Program-made: the position numbers and the translations under genes
Assembly (NCBI RefSeq): GCF_009829985.1
Contig: NZ_SZZU01000008.1
Location: forward strand, 1 to 6,120
Origin: Pantoea sp. Aalb
Lineage (GTDB): Bacteria > Pseudomonadota > Gammaproteobacteria > Enterobacterales > Enterobacteriaceae
Length of the DNA stretch: 6,120 nt
Direction of reading: 5' to 3'
Part shown: piece after piece, positions 1 to 4,719 of the stretch
Layout of the letters: every line of letters begins with the position of its first letter
Numbering within the stretch: position 1 is the stretch's first letter
The notes under the pieces: model-generated
What the model saw: only the letters and a program-made list of their open reading frames with translations
What the model was told of the DNA's origin: nothing
Database searches by the model: none

Positions 1-127
1 AAAAAAAAACTTTAATAGGAGTATCATTATTATTTTGTAACCAACATCCATTTCCTTGAGAAGCATAAATAATTTTATTTAAAATAGGAAAGAAAATAAC
101 TCCTATGACAGGTTCATTATTTTCAAT
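1..127. repeat. Terminal direct repeat, left copy (circular contig overlap)
   Basis: These 127 bases are identical to 5994-6120. The repeat begins with a run of nine A at both ends. An exact repeat at the two extremities, lying inside one open reading frame that continues correctly across the join, is the signature of a circular molecule written out with a redundant end. 127 is also a common largest k-mer in short-read assemblers, which fits an assembly origin (inference). The true molecule is 5,993 bp. It is not a biological terminal repeat. Confidence 0.95.
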
Positions 128-427
128 ATATGCTAACAAAGTACTAAAAAGAGGAACTCCATATAAAAAAGATTTAGTTCCATCTATAGGATCGATTATC
201 CAACCACCGTTAAATTTGTTGTTAGTATTCAAACTAAGTTCTTCACCAAAAATAGGTATTTGAGGAGTTTTTATTAAAAGAAAATTTCTTATTTTATTTT
301 CAATATAAATATCTGCTTGAGTAACTAATGATTGGTCAGATTTTACTTTATATTTTTTAATTTTATAAAAAGCATTAATTGTATATTGATGTGTGTTTTT
401 TACAGCTTGTATTGCTATACTTAGCAT
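1..427 (-). CDS. Inositol monophosphatase-family phosphatase, N-terminal part (gene crosses the contig ends)
   Basis: The start is ATG at 427-425. Translation runs off base 1 and continues at 5993 on the closed circle down to TAG at 5629: 792 nt, 263 residues, the usual length for this family. This part holds residues 1-142. The Mg2+-dependent phosphatase signatures visible are LVTQAD (34-39), GEE (61-63) and WIIDPIDGT (76-84), whose D79, D82 and T84 match the metal and catalytic residues of the family. The segment TKSFLYGVPLFSTLLA most resembles HisN/histidinol-phosphatase-like members. The family hydrolyses phosphate monoesters such as inositol phosphates, histidinol phosphate, PAP or sugar phosphates. 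The substrate here is unknown, but the neighbours suggest a (amino)sugar or cyclitol phosphate. It is the last gene of the cargo operon, 56 bp after the Nudix gene and separated from it by a hairpin. Its Shine-Dalgarno is weak, only GAG about 6 bases before ATG. No in-frame start codon lies further upstream in the spacer. Confidence 0.93.
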   Translation of the reverse strand, partial: MLSIAIQAVKNTHQYTINAFYKIKKYKVKSDQSLVTQADIYIENKIRNFLLIKTPQIPIFGEELSLNTNNKFNGGWIIDPIDGTKSFLYGVPLFSTLLAYIENNEPVIGVIFFPILNKIIYASQGNGCWLQNNNDTPIKVFF

Positions 428-442
428 AATAGTCTCATTTAT

Positions 443-480
443 TTTGAGGAATGGAATTAAAAATAATTTTATTCCTCAAA
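443..480 (-). terminator. Intercistronic hairpin between the Nudix and phosphatase genes
   Basis: The arms 443-452 (TTTGAGGAAT) and 471-480 (ATTCCTCAAA) are perfect 10-bp inverted repeats. After two mismatches the stem continues with five more AT pairs (455-459 with 464-468), leaving a short A/T loop. It begins three bases after the Nudix stop codon and ends 15 bases before the phosphatase start. On the minus-strand transcript it lacks a clean U-tract, so it may be a partial terminator, an mRNA-stabilising or processing hairpin, or a modulator of the last gene. On the plus strand G-U pairs would extend it to 17 pairs, but no plus-strand gene reads into it. Confidence 0.45.
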
Positions 481-483
481 TTA

Positions 484-912
484 TTAAATTAATTTTAATA
501 CCTTTAACATAAAATTATCTAAATTTTTTTTAAAATCATTAATTAGAGAAAATGTGTATTCACAATGCTCACTACTTAATTTAATCGTTCCATCGCAAAT
601 AATATTGAAATTTATTTGAATACATTGTTTATTTTGTTTTGAGTAACTTACATAACTTTCATATTTTCCTATTGAAATAATATTTAAATATGTTTCTTCT
701 TTTATTTCACGTCTAAGCGCTTTTAACATAGATTCACCTTTTTCAATACCTCCTGAAGGTATTTCCCATATGTTAGGCATAAATTCACAATTTGATCTTT
801 TAAGAAAAAGAATGCCTGTTTTATTTTTTACTTTTACAATTCCACCAACTAAAATTCTGTCGTAATTATATAGTGAATTTAAAATTTTTTTAGGAATAAG
901 TTTTTCAATCAT
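484..912 (-). CDS. Nudix hydrolase
   Basis: This is a 142-residue single-domain Nudix protein. The Nudix box spans residues 54-76: G54, E60, R68, E69, E72 and E73 match G-x5-E-x7-REUxEExGU, and WEIPSGG precedes it at 49-55. The usual glycine after REUxEEx is Tyr (Y75), a departure from the consensus, but the metal-binding glutamates are kept. The family hydrolyses nucleoside diphosphates linked to another group X (NDP-sugars, NTPs, ADP-ribose, NAD). The specificity cannot be read from the sequence. The ATG overlaps the aminotransferase TGA in an ATGA (912-909) and there is no good Shine-Dalgarno, so translation is probably coupled to the upstream gene. The tight coupling implies a shared function. 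One possibility is cleavage of a nucleotide-activated amino sugar to the sugar 1-phosphate; the alternative is a housekeeping nucleotide-cleaning enzyme caught in the operon. No signal peptide or membrane segment is seen. Confidence 0.9.
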   Translation of the reverse strand: MIEKLIPKKILNSLYNYDRILVGGIVKVKNKTGILFLKRSNCEFMPNIWEIPSGGIEKGESMLKALRREIKEETYLNIISIGKYESYVSYSKQNKQCIQINFNIICDGTIKLSSEHCEYTFSLINDFKKNLDNFMLKVLKLI

Positions 913-2108
913 TTTTTGTATAACTCTGCTACTGATTTAATAATAGATAAATAATTTTCAATAAATTCAAAACGTTCTTCTCCATACCAGACATCTAATT
1001 TAAACATGCTTCTATGAAATTTAATAGAATTTAAAAAATTTTTTTTATTAATATGAATTTTTTCTAAATAATTTTGAGATATTTTATGAGGTGAATGAAA
1101 TAAGAAGTATTCATTAAGTGGACATGTTGAACCAGGAATATCAGCATTAATTGCACCTAATTTATTTAATGTTTTTACAAATTGATATAAATTTACAGTA
1201 AATTTATTTTCGTTAAATAATATTGGTAGTGCATACCAAGAGGGATTAGCTTTTTTAGGTACCCGTACAATACTCAAACCATCAATTAAATCTATACCTC
1301 GTTTTAATAATGAGGCTGTTTCACGTTTTTCTTTTATCATTTTTTCAAAGTTAGACATTTGTGGTAAAACTATTGCTGCTCCTAATGGATGCATTCGTAA
1401 ATTTAAACCAGTACCAGTAGTTGCAAAATCCTTTAGATCCTTATCATAAATTTCTTTTTTAGCTCTTTTATTAAAATGTCCAATTAATATTGCTCTTTCA
1501 TACATTCTTCTATGTTTAGTTGCAAAAAAACCACCTTCACCTGAAGTTAAAATTTTTTTACCTTGAAAACTCCATGCAGAACCATCTGTAAAACTACCAA
1601 TCATTTTTTTATCCCAGGTAGCTCCATGTGCATGAGAACTATCTTCAAGAAGAAGTAAATTATGTTGGTTACAGATATCTATTAAATCATCCATATCACA
1701 TGGAATGCCCCACATATGAGTTATAACTACAGCTTTTGTTTTTGATGTAATTAGTTCTTCAACTGCGTTAGGATTTATATTACCATTATCACTACAATCA
1801 GCAAATTTTAATTCAGCTCCTAATTGATGGAGAGGTGAGCATGTAGCAAAAAAAGTATAACTAGGAACAATAATTTCATCTCCTTTGGTTATACCAGCAC
1901 CATAAAACATTGAGAATAAAGCTGTAGTACCTGAGTTTACAGCTATTGCGTTTTTTACTTGAAATTTTTTTTTAAATTCATTTTCTAATTTTTCATAAAT
2001 TCCTCCATTATCATAAATAGATATATTTTCCAGAAGTTGATTTTGTACACTATTTTTTATTTCATCTGTAATTTTTGGATGTGAAAATTTTAATTGTTTT
2101 AAATTCAT
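909..2108 (-). CDS. DegT/DnrJ/EryC1/StrS-family PLP-dependent sugar/cyclitol aminotransferase
   Basis: This is a 399-residue fold-type I PLP aminotransferase of normal family length. Visible landmarks are NSGTTAL (58-64, phosphate cup), VPSYTFFAT (81-89), THMWGIPCDMD (130-140), LEDSSHAHGA (154-163, with D156 to pair the PLP ring nitrogen), SFQGKKILTSGEGG (180-193, with K185 aligned to the Schiff-base lysine) and NLRMHPLGAA (236-245). The family transfers an amino group, usually from Glu or Gln, to a keto group on an NDP-sugar or cyclitol. SFQ in place of the common SFH, together with HAHGA and GHFNKR (210-215), puts it nearer the StsC/AHBA-synthase-like side than the ArnB/DesI side, by eye only. 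The exact substrate is not determinable. It starts at ATG 2108 with a good Shine-Dalgarno (AAGGGA, 8 bases upstream), 26 bp after the oxidoreductase that would supply its keto substrate, and it overlaps the Nudix gene by 4 bp. A nine-T run at 1965-1973 encodes E-F-K-K-K. Confidence 0.95.
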   Translation of the reverse strand: MNLKQLKFSHPKITDEIKNSVQNQLLENISIYDNGGIYEKLENEFKKKFQVKNAIAVNSGTTALFSMFYGAGITKGDEIIVPSYTFFATCSPLHQLGAELKFADCSDNGNINPNAVEELITSKTKAVVITHMWGIPCDMDDLIDICNQHNLLLLEDSSHAHGATWDKKMIGSFTDGSAWSFQGKKILTSGEGGFFATKHRRMYERAILIGHFNKRAKKEIYDKDLKDFATTGTGLNLRMHPLGAAIVLPQMSNFEKMIKEKRETASLLKRGIDLIDGLSIVRVPKKANPSWYALPILFNENKFTVNLYQFVKTLNKLGAINADIPGSTCPLNEYFLFHSPHKISQNYLEKIHINKKNFLNSIKFHRSMFKLDVWYGEERFEFIENYLSIIKSVAELYKK

Positions 2109-2134
2109 TTTAATTATCCCTTAATTAATTTATT

Positions 2135-3091
2135 TTATATAGTATATTTATTATTTTTATTTACTTTTTCTAAAACACGCATTAAGGAAATTGAATTATT
2201 TAAATTTCTTTCAAATGCTGATTCTCCTCCATTAAAAAGAAATTCTTTATACATTTCTATAAAAGGAGAAATATTCTTTATATTAAAATATTTTATTAAT
2301 TCTTGTTTTTTATTTTTTAAAGTTACTTTTTTTTTATCCGAATAAAAAATAGTATTTTCTCCATAGATAGTTATATCTTCATGTTTTTCAATTGCTACGC
2401 AAGATATATAAGCTAAAATAATTACTCCGTTACATTCAAGTTCAACAAAAGCTATATCATCGACATTATAATCTCCGTTAGAAGAATTTATTAATCGGGC
2501 ATAATTTACTTTAATTTCTTTTCCATCAAAGAAATAGTTAATTATGTCTATAACATGATAACCCATATCTATCCATACTCCTCCTCCAGAAGTTGAATAT
2601 TGACTTCTCCAGCATCCATTAGGATTTTTACTTGGTATTGTATATCTTATTTTAAAATGAGATATGTTTTCTTTTGTTTTTTGTATTTCTTTTTTTAGTA
2701 TTTGATATGATGTTGTATATCTTTTTTGACATACAGTAAATATTTTAAAATTTTCATTACGAGAAAAATCACTAAATATTTTTGATTGTGATAATGTTAA
2801 TGCAAATGGTTTTTCTTTAATGATTTTCATTGGAAAACAACTACAAAATTTAATGACTTCATAATAATTGTTATGAGGTAATGCAATTAATATTACATTA
2901 GGTTTTATTGTATAAATTAATTTTTTGTAACATGTGAAACTTGGTGTTTCGTATCCTATTATTTTTTTTATTTTGTTTATGTTTTCTATTGAAATATCAC
3001 ATAAACCATTAATTTTTAATGGTAATGACATTATTGCTGGTATATGTTCTTTAATTACAATGTTACCACATCCAATTATTACAAATTTCAT
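2135..3091 (-). CDS. Gfo/Idh/MocA-family NAD(P)-dependent oxidoreductase
   Basis: This is a 318-residue two-domain dehydrogenase. The N-terminal Rossmann motif is IIGCGNI (5-11). D32 at the end of the second strand suggests NAD+ rather than NADP+. EKPFA (93-97) is the family EKP motif, with K94 as the conserved catalytic or cofactor lysine. The C-terminal domain carries GGGVWIDMGYHVID (169-182), with D175 and H179 at the substrate-binding positions. Members oxidise a sugar or cyclitol hydroxyl to a ketone (inositol dehydrogenase, the StrI type, NDP-sugar 3-dehydrogenases). It is slightly shorter than the typical 330-370 residues but looks complete. The start is ATG 3091 with AGGAAC 7 bases before it. 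It is the first gene of the cargo operon and most likely makes the ketone used by the aminotransferase 26 bp downstream. It is one of the most AT-rich genes here: 7 G+C in the 60 bases at 2281-2340. Confidence 0.94.
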   Translation of the reverse strand: MKFVIIGCGNIVIKEHIPAIMSLPLKINGLCDISIENINKIKKIIGYETPSFTCYKKLIYTIKPNVILIALPHNNYYEVIKFCSCFPMKIIKEKPFALTLSQSKIFSDFSRNENFKIFTVCQKRYTTSYQILKKEIQKTKENISHFKIRYTIPSKNPNGCWRSQYSTSGGGVWIDMGYHVIDIINYFFDGKEIKVNYARLINSSNGDYNVDDIAFVELECNGVIILAYISCVAIEKHEDITIYGENTIFYSDKKKVTLKNKKQELIKYFNIKNISPFIEMYKEFLFNGGESAFERNLNNSISLMRVLEKVNKNNKYTI

Positions 3092-3144
3092 ATTTAGTTC
3101 CTGTTTAGTTAGGATACTATTCTTTAATTTATTAAATATTAAAA

Positions 3145-3196
3145 AATTTATAAGAAAATTTATTTAATTTATAAGAAGATTTATTTAATTTATAAA
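3145..3196. repeat. 21-bp tandem repeat, two copies plus a partial third
   Basis: Units 3145-3165 and 3166-3186 are 21 bp each and differ at one base (AAGAAAAT versus AAGAAGAT). 3187-3196 repeats the first ten bases with one change. Each full unit carries TTATAAAT on the minus strand, a -10-like sequence, and the array sits 54-105 bases upstream of the oxidoreductase start. It could contain alternative promoters, protein-binding sites or origin repeats. It may also simply be slippage in AT-rich DNA. Confidence 0.7.
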
Positions 3197-3431
3197 TAAT
3201 TATTATTTATATTTTATTTATTTTTATTTTTTTTAAAAAACAAATTTTTTATTATTTAAAAAAGAAAATTGATTGATTTATTTTGATAATTTTGAATTTA
3301 TTTTTTAGAAGAAGATTTTATTATTTTAAAGGATATTATTATTTTTTTTTAAAAGAAAGAATGCACTTTATACTAATTATGTATAGCACTATATTTATAG
3401 TATCGTATGTAAGTTAAAAAAAAAATCTCTT

Positions 3432-3533
3432 GCACTTAAAAATAAAAATTTATATTTAACATCTTTAACATCTAATGAAAAATTTAGTAAAATATACCTA
3501 AAATAAAAAAATAAACATTAAGCACTTAAAAAT
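3432..3533. repeat. 12-base direct repeat GCACTTAAAAAT (3432-3443 and 3522-3533)
   Basis: Two exact copies lie 90 bases apart between repA and the rest of the presumed origin. Shorter relatives (GCACT) lie at 3363 and 3386 in the same orientation. The G/C-containing core stands out in a region that is otherwise almost all A and T, which suggests selection. RepA binding sites are the natural guess. Confidence 0.5.
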
Positions 3534-3553
3534 CAGATTACAATAATAAATAT

Positions 3554-4417
3554 TTATATAAAAGTATTTAACCGCATATATTTATTACTTCTAGACATAA
3601 TAAGACGTTCTTTAACTCTACGTTTTAATTCATTAAAAACTATAGATCGATTAGTACTAAAACGACCTTCAGATATTTCACGCATCAATTGGTATTTCAC
3701 AATTCGTTCAATATCAAGACGTGTACGTTTAGCATCTCGCCGAGCACGAGCACGTTTAAATCCTTGAGACTTACGCTCAACATGATAAAGACGAAATCTT
3801 TCTCTAACAAATTGCCATGCTTGTCTTATTAATTCATCAATACCTAATAAAGGAAGATTCTGTTTTTTACGTTTTTGATTTTCCCATTCAACACGACTAT
3901 TACGAGCAGCTGTTACAGCTATCTCAGATACATCAAGTGCATTAAATAATGCTAATGTAAAAGTAATATCAGTCGGTATATTACAACCAATTTGAGGATC
4001 ATATTCGGTATTATAAGTAATAAGACCAAGTGTCATTAAAAATCGAAGTGCACGAGTAGCACGAGTAATAGATAAATTACCTCTATTAGACTCTGTTGCT
4101 AAACCACATTCAAGAGCTAAATTAGTAATAGAAAGCTGAACTCTATTAGCAAGAGGATCATAATGGAAACACATTCCTTGTAAAAGGGCATCGATAGCAC
4201 GACGACGTAATAAAGGTGGCATGCGACGACGTTTACCTAAAAAACGAGCAAATGCTACATGTACATAAAAATCAAAACGAGACGTAAATCCCTCAGCTTT
4301 TACCATTAATTTTCGACAAAATGGTAAGGTTTTCTTCCCTTCACGAGGTGTAAATTTTGGAGTTGGATTTTTTACTTGACGATAGTGTTTACAAAAAATA
4401 TGAATATCAGCCACCAT
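3554..4417 (-). CDS. repA: RepA replication initiator, IncFII/R1 type
   Basis: This is the 287-residue initiator of the IncFII RepA family, which binds oriR in cis and starts unidirectional theta replication. From memory of R1 RepA, long stretches agree nearly residue for residue: YRQVKNP (12-18), FTPREG (22-27), GFTSRFDF (43-50), RRRMPP (63-68), RRRAIDALLQG (71-81), CFHYDPLANRVQ (83-94), LSITRATRAL (115-124), IPTDITFT (147-154), KRARARRDA (221-229) and REISEGRF (246-253). Length matches the R1 protein (about 285). The start is uncertain: ATG 4417 or GTG 4414. GTG is the codon that aligns with the R1 start, and AGGA is only one base before ATG but four before GTG. Expression is probably coupled to tap, whose frame crosses this start and stops at 4407. 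The gene is richer in G+C than the cargo (29, 21 and 24 of 60 in three sampled 60-base lines), with many CGN arginine codons, so it is strongly constrained and intact. Confidence 0.97.
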   Translation of the reverse strand: MVADIHIFCKHYRQVKNPTPKFTPREGKKTLPFCRKLMVKAEGFTSRFDFYVHVAFARFLGKRRRMPPLLRRRAIDALLQGMCFHYDPLANRVQLSITNLALECGLATESNRGNLSITRATRALRFLMTLGLITYNTEYDPQIGCNIPTDITFTLALFNALDVSEIAVTAARNSRVEWENQKRKKQNLPLLGIDELIRQAWQFVRERFRLYHVERKSQGFKRARARRDAKRTRLDIERIVKYQLMREISEGRFSTNRSIVFNELKRRVKERLIMSRSNKYMRLNTFI

Positions 4418-4481
4418 TTCCTACACTTATACTGTACAAAAGGAGTAATATATACAGAAAGTATTGAAATCTTCTGAGTAT
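4407..4481 (-). CDS. tap: Tap-like leader peptide, 24 codons, with ATA at the start position
   Basis: In R1, translation of the 24-residue Tap leader opens the repA ribosome-binding site. Here a minus-strand frame of 24 sense codons ends at TGA 4409-4407, overlapping the repA start exactly as tap does. It shares spaced features with R1 Tap as I recall it: Gln at position 6, a central LLL and a Gly-rich end. The codon at the start position (4481-4479) is ATA rather than ATG. A strong Shine-Dalgarno, AGGGAG (4495-4490), lies 8 bases before it, the correct spacing for initiation. No ATG or GTG lies in the frame. A TTG at 4439-4437 is too far downstream and lacks a ribosome-binding site. AUA may act as a weak start, or coupling may have been lost. 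Confidence 0.6.
   Translation of the reverse strand: MLRRFQYFLYILLLLYSISVGNGG
4419..4445 (-). promoter_or_regulatory. Possible hairpin masking the repA ribosome-binding site
   Basis: On the minus-strand RNA, TCCT (4444-4441) can pair with AGGA (4422-4419), enclosing TTGTA-CAG-TATAA, which pairs over five bases including one G-U. This would sequester the repA Shine-Dalgarno until ribosomes translating tap open it, the mechanism known for R1. The stem is short and interrupted, so the fold is plausible rather than certain. Confidence 0.4.
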
Positions 4482-4491
4482 AGATTATACT
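4464..4491 (+). promoter_or_regulatory. Promoter of the CopA antisense RNA
   Basis: TTGAAA (4464-4469) and TATACT (4486-4491) are separated by 16 bases, a near-consensus sigma-70 promoter on the plus strand. It sits just upstream of the CopA stem-loop I. It lies inside the tap frame on the opposite strand, so its -10 region constrains the tap start region. Confidence 0.75.
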
Positions 4492-4495
4492 CCCT

Positions 4496-4580
4496 GCATA
4501 GAGTAACAGTTTCTATGCAGTTTTAATAAGCCCCATAATTTTCTAGGTCGGCAAACTCAGGAAAATTATCGGGGTTTTTA
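4496..4580 (+). ncRNA. copA: CopA antisense RNA (IncFII copy-number control)
   Basis: This is the countertranscript to the repA leader, transcribed opposite to every gene here. It binds the complementary leader (CopT) and prevents translation of tap and repA. Stem-loop I: arms 4494-4502 and 4512-4520 (CTGCATAGA/TCTATGCAG), nine pairs, 9-base loop. Stem-loop II: 4531-4543 with 4561-4574, thirteen pairs with one bulged C (4570) and a 17-base loop holding CGGCAAACTC. A run of five T (4575-4579) follows, so it doubles as the terminator. The end, ATTATCGGGGTTTTT, matches R1 CopA as I recall it. On the target strand the loop contains TTTG, fitting the YUNR U-turn motif of kissing RNAs. The length, about 85 bases from an estimated start near 4496, compares with roughly 90 in R1. 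The exact 5' end is inferred. Confidence 0.9.
4531..4579 (+). terminator. Rho-independent terminator of CopA (stem-loop II)
   Basis: A GC-topped stem (CCCC/GGGG base, then nine AT-rich pairs) is followed immediately by TTTTT. It is a strong intrinsic terminator on the plus strand and also the recognition loop for the target RNA. On the minus strand the same hairpin is CopT loop II in the repA leader. Confidence 0.88.
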
Positions 4581-4585
4581 TCTTA

Positions 4586-4619
4586 CTGGTCTTGTAATTA
4601 TTATAATTATACAAACCAG
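4586..4619 (-). promoter_or_regulatory. Leader hairpin upstream of the CopT region
   Basis: CTGGT (4586-4590) pairs with ACCAG (4615-4619), then TTGT with ACAA and AATTA with TAATT, giving about 14 pairs with a one-base and a two-base bulge. It lies in the repA mRNA leader between the repA promoter and the CopT hairpins and could order leader folding. No T-run follows in either direction that would clearly make it a terminator. Confidence 0.45.
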
Positions 4620-4646
4620 CCCCCCGCTACCTTAATATATGTAGCT

Positions 4647-4661
4647 TACCATATCATGGTA
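4647..4661. promoter_or_regulatory. Palindrome at the repA promoter, candidate CopB operator
   Basis: TACCAT-ATC-ATGGTA is a perfect 6-bp dyad with a 3-bp centre. It lies just downstream of the predicted repA -10 and overlaps the expected transcription start. CopB of R1 represses the repA promoter by binding a dyad, so this is the best operator candidate by position and symmetry. Confidence 0.5.
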
Positions 4662-4669
4662 TATGAACT

Positions 4670-4697
4670 ATAATATCAACATCTAGAAAATCTTCAA
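4670..4697 (-). promoter_or_regulatory. Predicted repA promoter
   Basis: On the minus strand, TTGAAG (4697-4692) and TATTAT (4675-4670) are separated by 16 bases, matching sigma-70 at 4 of 6 and 5 of 6 positions. It lies between copB and the CopT leader, where the CopB-regulated repA promoter is found in IncFII plasmids. An alternative -35, TTGATA (4679-4674), lacks a good -10. Confidence 0.5.
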
Positions 4698-4704
4698 GCT
4701 AGAA

Positions 4705-4719
4705 AGTAAAGACTTTACT
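4705..4719. promoter_or_regulatory. Dyad at the end of copB
   Basis: AGTAAAG-A-CTTTACT is a perfect 7-bp inverted repeat overlapping the copB stop codon (TAG at 4720-4718). The one-base centre is too short for an RNA hairpin loop without opening inner pairs. No T-run follows on the minus strand. It could be a weak terminator or attenuator of copB readthrough, or a DNA-binding site. Confidence 0.35.

Larger units (their letters stand above)
3092..3553. other. AT-rich spacer: putative oriR/CIS region of the IncFII-type replicon plus cargo promoter
   Basis: No gene is found in these 462 bases. In IncFII plasmids the CIS element and oriR lie directly downstream of repA, which is this position. 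Visible elements are four GCACT motifs in the same orientation (3363, 3386, 3432, 3522), two of them in a 12-base direct repeat. There is also a dyad ACTATA-TT-TATAGT at 3388-3401, a 12-bp palindrome (ATAAATATTTAT) at 3546-3557 over the repA stop, and a weak DnaA-box-like TTATCAAAA on the minus strand (3281-3289, 7 of 9 to the consensus). AT-rich tracts suitable for unwinding fill 3197-3360. The end next to 3091 must contain the cargo promoter. Assignment as oriR rests on gene order, not on a matched origin sequence. Confidence 0.5.

Noticed and set aside
1..127. Terminal direct repeats as ends of a mobile element or linear plasmid
   Set aside because: The repeat lies inside one continuous coding frame, and no transposase or telomere feature is present; circular overlap explains it fully.
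2934..3167. Plus-strand frame of 77 codons overlapping the oxidoreductase start
   Set aside because: Mostly antisense to a clearly conserved gene, with no Shine-Dalgarno or family resemblance; AT-rich antisense frames commonly look like hydrophobic peptides.
3281..3289. DnaA box TTATCAAAA as a firm origin marker
   Set aside because: Only 7 of 9 matches, in a background of A and T where such partial matches are common; kept only as a weak note in the origin region.
4586..4619. Intrinsic terminator at the hairpin next to the CopA terminator
   Set aside because: No T-run follows on the minus strand, and on the plus strand the sequence after the stem is C-rich (CCCCCC region), so terminator function is not supported.
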